Positions 52,957-62,166 of a DNA stretch of 64,000 nt are shown here, one piece after another. Every line of letters begins with the position of its first letter. Position 1 is the first letter of the stretch. The position numbers were made by a program, and so were the translations under genes. This stretch comes from Arthrobacter sp. OV608 (GTDB lineage: Bacteria > Actinomycetota > Actinomycetes > Actinomycetales > Micrococcaceae), in assembly GCA_900110595.1 (NCBI GenBank), contig FOEZ01000003.1, forward strand, positions 248,001 through 312,000, read 5' to 3'. Below the pieces are notes generated by a model that saw only the letters and a program-made list of their open reading frames with translations, did no database searches and was not told the origin of the DNA.

Positions 52957-54423
52957 CTAGTTCAGCAGTGCCCGTACTATGTCGCCGATTTGGTACGCCA
53001 GGTACGGTGGAACCGCGTTCCCTATCTGCGTGTACTGCTGTGTTCTGTTGCCCAAAAATGCATAGTTATCCGGAAAAGTCTGAAGCCTTGCAGCTTCCCG
53101 GACCGTCAGACTCCGCATCTGCGAGGGATCCGGGTGGATGTAGTAGTGGCCATCCTTCGCGATGTGTGAAACAACAGTCGAAGACGGCTTATCCCACACT
53201 TGGACTTTGAACCGGTCGGCGAATGCTTTGGATTCCAATCGGGCCGTGTTGTGGTTAGGAAGCAAATCAACATTAAACTCGGAAAGGAGGGGCGACCGGA
53301 GGTTGACGGCCCCAAACGCTGCCGCGAAGAAGTAGCGGTATAGGTCTGGTTCCATGTGGCCCCGGGACACGTGGTTGGCGAAGCCGCCAATAGCCGAATC
53401 AGCCAACCATCGCTGGAGGTCGGTCTGGGCTTCAACGACTTTTTGCCCTCGAACAAACTCTTGCCCAAGAGGCGGGACTGGTCGCAACGGCTCCGCAAAT
53501 CCATCCACGGACTCCTTCACCATGCGGTGCGCCAAGCTGCGGATGCCTGCCCAGAGGCCAACGTCATCTCGACCACGGGAAATACGGGACCGTATAGCAG
53601 GAAGATGCCCTATAGCTTCCCGGACCGTTGCTTGCGTGTCCCGCCTTTGAAGGATGTTTGGTTTTTTGCCTATATCGGACCGGACTCCTAGGAGGATCAC
53701 ACGGTGGCGCTGTTGCGGCACACCGTGTTCCTCCGACCGAATGATGAAGTCCCGGGGCGCTAAGTTTTCAGGTTCGTTAGGCACTGTCAGTGAGTAGATG
53801 ACATACTCCGCATCGCCGCCCTCGTTCCTGAGATCCTCGCGGATACGGGCAAACATCGGCTGTCCGCCATGGGTCGATGAGAGTAGGCCCTTGACGTTCT
53901 CCATGACGAAAACGGCCGGCGAGAATTTTCTGATGATGTGAAGGTACTCCTGATAGAGGAAGTGCTTCTTGTCATCTTCAAAGGTCAAGTCGTTCGCTCT
54001 TCGAGAACGCCCAACTAGGGAATAAGCCTGGCAGGGCGGCCCACCGATCAGAACCCAGTCTCTGGCGCCATCCAGCGCAACTTTTATGTGAAGGTCGGAC
54101 ACTTCTCGAGTATCAGGTCCGAGTTCGAGTTGATGGACATGGTGTGAGGCGCGCTCCAGAGCAGCCGCCATCTTGCCGTCTCGACGGAGTTCGTGTTCAG
54201 TTATCTCTCCACGAAGAAACCGGTAGTAGGCACTCGGCACTTGGCCTCGGTCCCGCAGATCCCGAAAGGCACTCCGCAACGTCAGGGTCGAGTGGGCCGA
54301 GCGTTCCATCTCGATTGCAGAAACGGATTCGAAAGCAGGTTGCCCCTCAGCCGTGACTGATGCAAACCCCTCGCCCAAGCCGCCTGGCCCGGCGAAAATA
54401 TCAATGATGGGGATAACTCCCAC
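52957..54423 (-). CDS. C5-cytosine DNA methyltransferase of the MZA system
   Basis: 488 residues from GTG 54423 (AAAGAGG twelve bases before); an upstream in-frame ATG lacks support. It has motif I (IDIFAGPGGLGEGF), the catalytic Pro-Cys loop (GGPPCQAYSLVG), motif VI (FVMENVKGLL), motif VIII (QQRHRVILLGV) and the final motifs (RSLTVREAARLQTFPDNYAF, IGNAVPPYLA). A long target-recognition region separates VIII from IX. It should protect host DNA from the cognate nuclease. Recognition sequence is not predictable. Confidence 0.93.
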   Translation of the reverse strand: MGVIPIIDIFAGPGGLGEGFASVTAEGQPAFESVSAIEMERSAHSTLTLRSAFRDLRDRGQVPSAYYRFLRGEITEHELRRDGKMAAALERASHHVHQLELGPDTREVSDLHIKVALDGARDWVLIGGPPCQAYSLVGRSRRANDLTFEDDKKHFLYQEYLHIIRKFSPAVFVMENVKGLLSSTHGGQPMFARIREDLRNEGGDAEYVIYSLTVPNEPENLAPRDFIIRSEEHGVPQQRHRVILLGVRSDIGKKPNILQRRDTQATVREAIGHLPAIRSRISRGRDDVGLWAGIRSLAHRMVKESVDGFAEPLRPVPPLGQEFVRGQKVVEAQTDLQRWLADSAIGGFANHVSRGHMEPDLYRYFFAAAFGAVNLRSPLLSEFNVDLLPNHNTARLESKAFADRFKVQVWDKPSSTVVSHIAKDGHYYIHPDPSQMRSLTVREAARLQTFPDNYAFLGNRTQQYTQIGNAVPPYLAYQIGDIVRALLN

Positions 54424-54658
54424 GCTTGCCTCTTTACTACCTCTGTACACGCGCCCATGACGCGAAACCACGAGCGGCTATCAGCCGCGTTTGCATAAAA
54501 CTACTACCCACCGCCGACAATCTTGGCCTAGGCCCGGAAGACGGCATCCATAGAGCATATCGGGCCCGGACGGACTCGACGTGCTGCAAGTCGATTGCCG
54601 CCGTCCGCGTCCCGACGCTGTCGAAAACTGCCAATTGAAAACTGCCTAGACTCACGTT

Positions 54659-55160
54659 CTACGGCCGCAAGTTCAGTGGCTTTATCTCGGCCCCGTCCTT
54701 AATCAACCCCAACAAGTCGTCCTGCCGAGCCTGGCCCAAAGTCAGACGGTACTTCGCCAAGCCAGCAACCATGTGCTTGGTCCGCGGGACATCCCGGCTT
54801 AGCGGGTGGTCCAGCAACCGGCGCTCAATCTTGTGATTTCCAGGATGAATCCAATGAGGAGCAAACTCAGTGCTTGCGGTCTCGGGCTGTGCAGCGATGT
54901 CGGCCCGCCGCAACCTCGAACAGCGTCCCCCAAGGGTCACTCACCCCGGGCTTCAGCACTGCAGCACCATGAGCAGCAGCAACATTTTTTCGAACGGCAT
55001 CCCCCAGATACCGGTGCACACGCCCCTCCCGCTGTTCGAAATCGACAGGGTTGCCAAGAACATTCCAATGGACAACCGAGTGGGCCCACCAGTGGAAATC
55101 GATGCCCTCTTGGCCCACAGACGTGGAGGCCAAGACGAACGGCCAAAACGGACTGTAAAA
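54659..55160 (-). pseudogene. C-terminal remnant of an SNF2/DEAD-type helicase
   Basis: From 55160 downwards the translation reads FYSPFWPFVLASTSVGQEGI, DFHWWAHSVVHWNVLGNPV, then EQREGRVHRYLGDAVRKNVA: motifs V and VI of a large defence-type helicase. About 54895 it shifts frame and goes on (ADIAAQPETASTEFAPHWIHPGNHKIERRL) to a normal stop at 54659. The N-terminal ~700 or more residues are absent: at 55160/55161 the sequence switches abruptly to permease sequence in the opposite orientation. So it was cut by insertion or recombination. It may have belonged to the MZA locus or an older system. Confidence 0.8.
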
Positions 55161-55815
55161 CTGATAACGCGCGGGTTCAAGGCGTCGACGCCGGAGCTGA
55201 CGGCCACGGAGAAGGCGACGGTCGAGGCCGCCGCCTGACCCTGACAGTTTGTAGTGTGGCCGCCGGGTCGAGGGAAGGGAAGCCGTGAGGATTGCGCTGG
55301 GGCAGCTGGAGTCGGGACATCCGGGCGAACCTCGCCGCGATCGACCGGCTTACAGCGCAGGCAGCGCGCGGCGGCGCCGCGCTGGTCGCCTTCCCGGAGT
55401 ACGCCACATATGAGAAGAAGAAGGTGTAAGCGACGTTCCCTGGGGTGGCCGAGCCACTGGACGGACGGCCCCCGCCTGCCGGAATCTCGCCACCGCCTGC
55501 CGCCACCGTATCGCACTGTGGCGGGCGTGGTGGAAACCTCGGACGAGCCGGGCAGGGTGTACAACACGCTGGTGGCGTTCGGGCCCGACGGCGGCCGGCT
55601 GGCTTCCTACCGGAAGATCCACCTTTTCGACGCGCAGGGCTTCGGGGAGTCAACGTTCATCAAGCCGGGCCCGTCCACCACGCCTGTGGCGTTCGAGCAC
55701 GGGGGAGTGCGGTTCGGGCTGATGACCTGCTACGGCTTGCGGTTCCCTGACGTTGCCAAGCCACTGGCCGCCGCAGGTTCTGCTGGTCTGCTAGTCCCGG
55801 GTGCCGGATCTTCAC
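55161..55815 (+). pseudogene. permease 3' end and nitrilase 5' part, decayed
   Basis: Starts at LITRGFKASTPELTATEKA, the end of the APC permease at 18185-19534, followed by the same intergenic spacer and a nitrilase start at about 55284. Compared with the intact copy it has a 5-bp deletion near 55316, a stop (TAA) where Asp should be in KKVD, and several later indels. After the Cys region (LMTCYGLRF) similarity ends around 55815 in a frame-shifted stretch. It is the remains of a duplicated operon end and overlaps the 3' remnant at 4750 by about 65 bp of homology. Confidence 0.85.
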
Positions 55816-55993
55816 TGCCAACTGAGAACGAGCGATGCCGCCTTGGTTGGATTTGTGACCCGATCGCTTTGTAAAACCGATATTTCTCCCCAATCTGCCA
55901 AGCTCATTTTGGTGTTCTAGCGTCAAAATGCGATTGAGGCCATAGAGTTCTAGTCATGTTGAATTCCCAGCCCATGGACTCTGGAGGTAGCGC

Positions 55994-57781
55994 TTGAAGG
56001 CTCAAGATACGAAGATTCAGCAGCTTATCCGTACGGATCATCAGTTTGTGATCCCGGTATATCAGCGACCCTACGTCTGGGAGGAGAAACACTGGGATTC
56101 TCTTTGGACGGATATATCAATGGCAGCTGAAGAAGCGGAGCGAGTCGCAGCCGCTCCGCATTCCGAGAAGTCCCCCAAAACACATTTTGTGGGCGCCATA
56201 GTCATTGAACCCATGGCAAATCGACCTAGTAGGGTCAATAGGTCTCTGGTAGTGGACGGTCAGCAGCGGCTAACGACCCTCCAGATTCTGATGTCAAGCG
56301 CTGGTTTTCAAGCAAAAAAGCGGGGCTATCCGAAGTTGCAGCGCAATCTGCATGCACTGGTATTCAATCAGGACTACTGGGAACATCCGGAGGACCGACC
56401 TATGCTGGTCCCGTCCTTAGCTGATAGGGAAGCCTTCTTCTCAGCCACCTCCGAGTTTCCGCTAAGGAGTGACGCAACCCGGGGCCCTCTTGGCGCACGC
56501 AACTTCTTTGACGAAGCTATCGCCGAGTGGTTGGACGAAGCATCCGATCCGGAATTAAGGTTGGAGGGTCTTTCCTCCGCCATCCGCAACAGACTGGCAA
56601 TTGTGGAAGTGTTGCTAGATGAAAAGGATGATCCCCAAGTCATTTTTGAAAATCTCAACTACGAAGGGCAGCGGCTTTCGCCCTCGGATCTGGTAAAGAA
56701 CTCGTTGTTTCGGCAGATCCAGCGAGAAGGCGGGAACGCGGATGAACTTCATCAAAAGTACTGGGTGCAGTTCGATCGGGCTGAATGGCAGCAGGAAAGG
56801 ACTCTCGGTCGCTTCAAGCGAAGTAAACTCGATACGCTAGTCTCGAATTGGCTTGTAATCGAGAAAAAGGCGACCGTTTCTACGGCTGGTTTCTTCAGTG
56901 AGTTCCGCGAGTGGCTGGAGGACTCAAAGGAGTCCGCTTCCGGTGTAGTTCGTTCTATCCACGATCTGAGCCAAGTTCAATTCACCCTAGAAAACTCGCC
57001 GATAGACACTCCAACCGGTCGGCTTATCGATCGATTAGCCCATATGCAGATATCAGTTATCTGGCCATTTATCCTAAAACTGCAGACGCTTCCTTCACTT
57101 CAGCCGCATGGTCGTGATTCGATCATGGATATGCTTGATTCGTACTTTTTCCGGCGAATGATATGCAGGTTATCCACTAAGGATTACAACCAGCTTACTG
57201 CTGAGCTTCTTCGAGTGGTGAGCCAGGACGGCGTGGACCCGGTGGTGGCAGTCCGTGATTACCTTCTACGCCAGTCAGCAAGCTCTAGGGCTTGGCCCAC
57301 AGATTCTCAGGTGGCCCAGAGGCTTGAGAACTACCCTATTTACAACACTATGTCGCGTCTAAATATTCGCATCTTGCTGGTTGGAATTGAAAACGCTCTA
57401 CGTCAAAAGCGCTCGGAAGCACTTTTTGACCGTTCGATCGAGTTGTCAATAGAACATCTTCTTCCTCAAGAATGGGAACAGAATTATCCGCTGACCGATT
57501 CGTCCATTGAAGGGAAGCAGCGAAGAGAGTTTATGGTTAATCGCCTCGGAAATCTTACGCTCCTAACCCAAGGTCTTAACTCTATGGTTGGCAATGCTCC
57601 TTGGTATAAGAAGCGTGTCGGAATTCAGAAGAACGCCGTAATGCTAATCACCTCCGCATCGGTGCTGCAGCCGCCCCCTGATGTCGAAGACCCGAATTGG
57701 TTGGATTCTTGGACCGATGAGAAGATTCAGGTTCGGAATGATTACTTTGCAAAGTTGATTCTCGAAAACTGGAGGCGGTAA
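55994..57781 (+). CDS. GmrSD-type type IV restriction protein (DUF262/DUF1524)
   Basis: 595 residues from TTG 55994, preceded by GGAGG. The N-terminal DUF262 domain has IPVYQRPYVW (20-29) and VVDGQQRLTTL (86-96), the nucleotide-binding signature. The C-terminal DUF1524 HNH nuclease has IEHLLPQEW and NRLGNLTLL. Such GmrSD enzymes cut phage DNA with modified (glucosylated hydroxymethyl-) cytosine. It lies between the broken helicase and a PLD-helicase gene and is probably monocistronic. It has lower GC than the flanking genes. Confidence 0.88.
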   Translation: MKAQDTKIQQLIRTDHQFVIPVYQRPYVWEEKHWDSLWTDISMAAEEAERVAAAPHSEKSPKTHFVGAIVIEPMANRPSRVNRSLVVDGQQRLTTLQILMSSAGFQAKKRGYPKLQRNLHALVFNQDYWEHPEDRPMLVPSLADREAFFSATSEFPLRSDATRGPLGARNFFDEAIAEWLDEASDPELRLEGLSSAIRNRLAIVEVLLDEKDDPQVIFENLNYEGQRLSPSDLVKNSLFRQIQREGGNADELHQKYWVQFDRAEWQQERTLGRFKRSKLDTLVSNWLVIEKKATVSTAGFFSEFREWLEDSKESASGVVRSIHDLSQVQFTLENSPIDTPTGRLIDRLAHMQISVIWPFILKLQTLPSLQPHGRDSIMDMLDSYFFRRMICRLSTKDYNQLTAELLRVVSQDGVDPVVAVRDYLLRQSASSRAWPTDSQVAQRLENYPIYNTMSRLNIRILLVGIENALRQKRSEALFDRSIELSIEHLLPQEWEQNYPLTDSSIEGKQRREFMVNRLGNLTLLTQGLNSMVGNAPWYKKRVGIQKNAVMLITSASVLQPPPDVEDPNWLDSWTDEKIQVRNDYFAKLILENWRR

Positions 57782-57836
57782 GTACTTCGGCAGATTCGGG
57801 AGAACCGGAAGCTCGCCAAGAGAGTGCGGCTAGAAA

Positions 57837-57864
57837 GCCTGCCGGACATGACTGTTCGGCAGGC
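57837..57864. terminator. hairpin after the GmrSD gene
   Basis: GCCTGCCG (57837-57844) pairs perfectly with CGGCAGGC (57857-57864) around a 12-nt loop. It lies 56 bp downstream of the GmrSD stop. No T run follows, so it is a possible rather than a certain terminator. The remaining 160 bp up to the next gene hold no other feature I see. Confidence 0.4.
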
Positions 57865-58026
57865 CCAACAGCCGGTGACGTCGTGGGCTATCAACTGAGA
57901 AGCGACGACGTCCGGGAAACTGGGCGGGATTGGCCTTTCCCGATTGCAGTTATTAGCTTGGCGCAGTGAACACATCAACTGGGGGACCGTCGTTAAAACA
58001 ATTCACAGAAAGGTCTATATGTACTG

Positions 58027-61000
58027 TTGAGGACCGAGAGGCTGGTGGCGAGCCTGTCTGAGGTTCCTGAACTGGAACCGCATTTCGAGCCAGTTGAGGA
58101 CGAAGACTCCCCAGATATTCTCTCCCGTCACGTCGCAGAGGCCGTGCGGCGGGCACTTGCTGTAGCAGAGCCAACCGAACGCGTTACGCTCGCTAACAAA
58201 CTCCTCCAAGAGCTTCACCACACTAACAGCATTGCCGAGGGTCCCACCCAACTCCAGTCGCTCCACCGCCCGGCTACGCTTAGACGCCGCCAACTCCGTC
58301 GCCCCACCACCGGACTCAGCGATTCAGCGCTCCTAACCAACAGCAAGGGTGATCCCAATCTCGCTGCCGAGCTTAGGGCGGAGATAGAGTCCGCCAATAC
58401 TGTGGACCTCCTATGCGCCTTCGTCCGCTGGACCGGCCTGCGGCTCCTCCAGCCAGTGCTTGAGCAACTGAAGGAACGCCCGGCAAAACTACGGGTCATC
58501 ACCACCACTTACATGGGCGCCACGGAACGGCGCGCCATCGACGAGCTCGTCAACCGCTACGGGGCCGAGGTGAAGATTAGCTACGAAACCCAGGCGACAA
58601 GGCTGCATGCCAAGGCCTGGCTGTTCCGCCGTAACACCGGATTCGACACCGCCTACGTAGGCAGCTCCAACCTGAGTCAGGCTGCCCTCCTCGACGGGCT
58701 TGAATGGAACGTTCGCCTCAGTTCTGTCGCAACGCCCGCCCTCCTGCAAAAGTTCGAGGTCACCTTCGACAGCTACTGGGAGCAGCGAGCCTTCCAAAGC
58801 TACGACCCTGAACGCGACGGCGACAAGCTCGACGCCGCACTGGGACGCAACGGGGGCCGCCGCACGGCGGCGCCGGATGCAACCACGGGTCTCGAAGTCC
58901 AGCCGTTCCTTCATCAGGAGGAGATGCTGGAGGACCTTGAGTCGGAACGGCTTAAGGGCTTCAACCACAACCTCCTGGTCGCCGCCACCGGCACCGGCAA
59001 AACAGTCATCGCTGCACTGGACTACAAACGACTCTGCGAAGTTGCCGGCCACGACCTGAAGCTGCTCTTCGTCGCCCACCGGCAGGAAATCCTGAAGCAG
59101 GCCATGCGCACCTATCGCGACGTCATGCAGGACGGCGCCTTCGGTGAACTCTACGTGGGGGAGAATAAGCCGCAAGAGTGGAAGCACGTCTTCGCCTCCG
59201 TCCAATCGCTGTCCTCACTCGGCATCGAGCAGCTGGAACCGGACTTCTTCGGCGTCGTCGTAATCGATGAGTTCCACCACGCCATGGCACCCACCTACCG
59301 CCGCCTGCTCGACTATCTGAAACCGCAGCAGCTCCTTGGACTTACGGCGACTCCGGAACGCGGAGACGGTGTCGACGTCGCCAAGCAATTCTTCGACGGC
59401 CGTACCGCCAGCGAACTGCGCCTGTGGGACGCCCTGGACGCTGACCTGCTGGTGCCGTTCCACTATTTCGGCGTCGCGGACGATGTCGACCTGAGCCAGT
59501 TGGAGTGGAAACGCGGCAACTACGACACCAACCAGCTGAGCGCCCTGTACACCGGAAACGACGCCCGCGCCGCCAAGGTGATCCGCGAGCTCCGGGATAA
59601 AGTCACCAGCACCGACCAGATGCGGGCCATCGGCTTCTGTGTCTCCGTGCAGCACGCCCGCTACATGGCCGAGGTGTTCGACCGGGCCGGCATCGCCTCG
59701 GTAGCCGTCGACGGCACGACTGATAATTCTGACCGCGAGGAAGCCCTGCGGCGCCTGGGCAAGCGGGAGATCAACTGCATCTTCGCCGTCGACCTTTTCA
59801 ACGAAGGCCTGGACGTGCCGCAAGTGGACACCATCCTGCTGCTCCGGCCCACGCAGAGCGCCACGATCTTCCTCCAGCAGTTGGGACGCGGGCTTCGCCG
59901 TGCGGAGGGTAAAGCGGTGCTGACGGTCCTGGACTTCATCGGCCAGCAGCGCCGTGAGTTCCGCTTTGATTTGCGCTACCGGGCGCTGACGGGCTATGGG
60001 CGCAAGGAGCTGGAGAAGGCTGTTGAGGATGAGTTCCCGTACCTGCCGTCCGGCTCGCAGATCGTGCTGGACCGGGTCGCGCAGAAGGTGGTGCTGGACA
60101 ATATTAAGGCACAGCTCCGGTTCAACCGGGCACAGCTGATCCGGGAGATTGCCTCGTACGCCGAGACCGAGCTGGAGGCCTATCTGGAGCGGTCGGGGAA
60201 CGACGTGAAGACGATCTACCGTTCCACCAGGGACTCGTGGACCGGCTACCTCCGCCAATCAGGGTTGCTCGAGGGGTTCTCGCCCCTGGAGACCGTCCTT
60301 CGCGGGAAAATTGAGGAGCTGTCGGACGCGGAGGAAAAGAAGCTGCTGGGCCGCATGGCCGCGCTGATTCACGTGGACGATCCGGAGCGCGCCGCTGCCT
60401 ATTCCATGCTGGTTGCTCCAGACGCACCTCGCTACGCAGATCTTGGCATGCGCGAGCAAGCTTTCGCGCGAATGCTTTTTTACACGCTGTGGGATGATGG
60501 CGGGGGGTTTACAACGTACGACGGCGGGCTGGACCATCTGCGCAGCTACCAGTTTGTGTGCCGCGAGATCCGCCAGGTTGTGAAGCTGGGAGTGGCGGCG
60601 TCCAAACACGCAGCCAAGGGCCTTGGTGCAGGGTTGCAGCACATACCGCTGCTCTCACATGCCACGTATCGGCGCGAGGAGACTCTGGCGGCGCTGCAGT
60701 ACGGCTCCCTGGAACAGGGGAAGAACGTCCAGCACCGGGAGGGCGTTGCATGGTGCCCGGCGACCTCCACAGATGCCTTCTTTGTCACCCTGAATAAGGA
60801 TGACAAGAAGCACTCGGCGACCACAATGTACAAGGACTATGCCATCAGTCCAGAGCTGTTTCACTGGGAGTCGCAGAATGCTACGTCGCCTTCTAGCCCG
60901 ACGGGACGGCGCTACCTGGATCGGGGTTCGCGGATTTTGATTTTCACGAGGGACACGGCGGAAGACGAGACCGGACTGACAGTTCCGTACACGTGCCTGG

Positions 61001-61113
61001 GCCAAGTGGACTATGTGCAGCATTCGGGCGAGAAGCCGATCGCGATCACCTGGAAGCTTCACCGGTCGATGCCGGCGGATGTATTTGCTACAGCGGCGGC
61101 AGTGGCACATTGA
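58027..61113 (+). CDS. PLD nuclease-DEAD/DEAH helicase (DUF3427 type)
   Basis: 1028 residues from TTG 58027; AGAAAGG lies ~14 bp before, so the true start may be slightly downstream (GTG 58045). Residues ~110-250 are a PLD-like nuclease with RLHAKAWLF (His194, Lys196) and VGSSNLSQAAL. The SF2 helicase has TGTGKT (321-326), VVIDEFHHAMAP, GLTATPERGDG and QQLGRGLRRAEG. The C-terminal region (~700-1020) is the DUF3427 type. Such proteins are common defence-island or DNA-degradation enzymes. Confidence 0.87.
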   Translation: MRTERLVASLSEVPELEPHFEPVEDEDSPDILSRHVAEAVRRALAVAEPTERVTLANKLLQELHHTNSIAEGPTQLQSLHRPATLRRRQLRRPTTGLSDSALLTNSKGDPNLAAELRAEIESANTVDLLCAFVRWTGLRLLQPVLEQLKERPAKLRVITTTYMGATERRAIDELVNRYGAEVKISYETQATRLHAKAWLFRRNTGFDTAYVGSSNLSQAALLDGLEWNVRLSSVATPALLQKFEVTFDSYWEQRAFQSYDPERDGDKLDAALGRNGGRRTAAPDATTGLEVQPFLHQEEMLEDLESERLKGFNHNLLVAATGTGKTVIAALDYKRLCEVAGHDLKLLFVAHRQEILKQAMRTYRDVMQDGAFGELYVGENKPQEWKHVFASVQSLSSLGIEQLEPDFFGVVVIDEFHHAMAPTYRRLLDYLKPQQLLGLTATPERGDGVDVAKQFFDGRTASELRLWDALDADLLVPFHYFGVADDVDLSQLEWKRGNYDTNQLSALYTGNDARAAKVIRELRDKVTSTDQMRAIGFCVSVQHARYMAEVFDRAGIASVAVDGTTDNSDREEALRRLGKREINCIFAVDLFNEGLDVPQVDTILLLRPTQSATIFLQQLGRGLRRAEGKAVLTVLDFIGQQRREFRFDLRYRALTGYGRKELEKAVEDEFPYLPSGSQIVLDRVAQKVVLDNIKAQLRFNRAQLIREIASYAETELEAYLERSGNDVKTIYRSTRDSWTGYLRQSGLLEGFSPLETVLRGKIEELSDAEEKKLLGRMAALIHVDDPERAAAYSMLVAPDAPRYADLGMREQAFARMLFYTLWDDGGGFTTYDGGLDHLRSYQFVCREIRQVVKLGVAASKHAAKGLGAGLQHIPLLSHATYRREETLAALQYGSLEQGKNVQHREGVAWCPATSTDAFFVTLNKDDKKHSATTMYKDYAISPELFHWESQNATSPSSPTGRRYLDRGSRILIFTRDTAEDETGLTVPYTCLGQVDYVQHSGEKPIAITWKLHRSMPADVFATAAAVAH

Positions 61114-61508
61114 CGACGGTTGACCCAACTTTCCTGATGCGAGCCTGAGGGGCTGCGGGGTGATGCATTGGCCCTGCCAGGCAAGGCACCGGTCCGCATT
61201 GAATTCTTGATGATGGTCCGCCGCGGCCACTTTGAGCGGTACGTTCCCCGCGGGAGCCCTCGACCCTGACCCCCGCCTTGAAGCCTTTTACGTCGGTATT
61301 CCGGTACCAACCAGTCACATTCGACATGCGAGGACCCTGTTGGGCTGCTCGTCGTTGCATGCCTTTTGTCGCTCCTTTTCAGCCGAAGCTCCCTTCGTCG
61401 CGACCCACGGCTGGGAGACCCTGGAGACCTCCTCATCCAATACACGCTCCGGATATGACTCACTGGTGTCGACCTCCACTGCCCGAGCACAGCCCCTAGG
61501 ATGGCGGG
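61114..61508 (+). other. 395-bp region without a gene
   Basis: Short frames on both strands show no ribosome site or family resemblance. I see nothing in it except the promoter region of the following HTH gene. Confidence 0.5.
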
Positions 61509-61763
61509 GTGACTGAAGAACAACCGAAGCGCCGGTTCCTGACCATCGAACAGGTCGCGGACGAGCTGAACGTCAAGGCAACGCAGGTCCGGGTCCTCAT
61601 CAAGACCGGAGAGCTCCGCGGAATTCAGATCGGTGCCCGTGGTGTTTGGCGCATCGGCGCCCAGGACTTAGAGGATTACATCACCGAGGCTTACCGGCGC
61701 ACCGAAGAGCGCATTGCCGTCGGCGACCTCGAGGGTGCCGGGTCGGAGGCCGAGGAGGCGTAG
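61509..61763 (+). CDS. excisionase/MerR-like HTH DNA-binding protein
   Basis: 84 residues from GTG 61509. It consists of an HTH of the excisionase/BldC type (RRFLTIEQVADELNVKATQ, VRVLIKTGELRGIQIGARG, VWRIGAQDLEDYI) followed by an acidic helical tail. The first helices bind DNA and the winged part is formed by the Arg-rich loop. Proteins of this size and sequence are conserved chromosomal regulators in Arthrobacter and relatives, so it may mark the right boundary of the island. It is not obviously linked to an integrase here. Confidence 0.8.
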   Translation: MTEEQPKRRFLTIEQVADELNVKATQVRVLIKTGELRGIQIGARGVWRIGAQDLEDYITEAYRRTEERIAVGDLEGAGSEAEEA

Positions 61764-61782
61764 CGGAAGTACGAGGCCGCCC

Positions 61783-62166
61783 TTGGACTCTCGCCATGAT
61801 GAAGTGGCTTCGGCGTCACCATATCTGGCACTGGCGGTCGGTTACGTGCTGTTCTACGTGGTTGCCGTCGAGGTACGAATGCTGTTTGGCACACGCAGCG
61901 TGCTGGATGCTCTGGTAGCCGCGTTCATGGAAAAGTTGGTCTACTCGCTGGTGGCGGTAGTTCAGATACGTAGGCGTCGGAACTCCAATCGGCGCCTTCC
62001 AAAACCATGTCGGTTCAGGGTGTTTATTCGCATCCTTACTCCCCGCCGGGCCCGCTCAGGAATCTGGAATCAGGGGATAGCTACGCCGGGGAGGGGCTCC
62101 TTGCGGTTCCAGCTCCGTCTATTAAACCTTAAGCCTTCAGGGCGTCCCACAGACTTGAAGATGTGA
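61783..62166 (+). CDS. possible small membrane protein
   Basis: From TTG 61783 the frame encodes two hydrophobic segments, YLALAVGYVLFYVVAVEV and FMEKLVYSLVAVVQI, then a basic tail (RRRRNSNRRLPK). The rest to the stop has no coding feel, so the original end may have been lost. No ribosome site is convincing. It could be a decayed gene or a chance frame in high-GC DNA; the hydrophobic pattern is the only evidence. Confidence 0.25.
   Translation: MDSRHDEVASASPYLALAVGYVLFYVVAVEVRMLFGTRSVLDALVAAFMEKLVYSLVAVVQIRRRRNSNRRLPKPCRFRVFIRILTPRRARSGIWNQGIATPGRGSLRFQLRLLNLKPSGRPTDLKM

Noticed and set aside
4750..55815. Idea that the 51 kb between the two nitrilase remnants is a single mobile element
   Set aside because: The 3' remnant is on the left and the 5' remnant on the right on the same strand, the reverse of what an insertion into one gene gives; they also overlap by ~65 bp and there is no integrase or transposase.
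59215..60258. 347-residue minus-strand frame inside the PLD-helicase gene
   Set aside because: Antisense shadow; the plus-strand helicase motifs are continuous through it.
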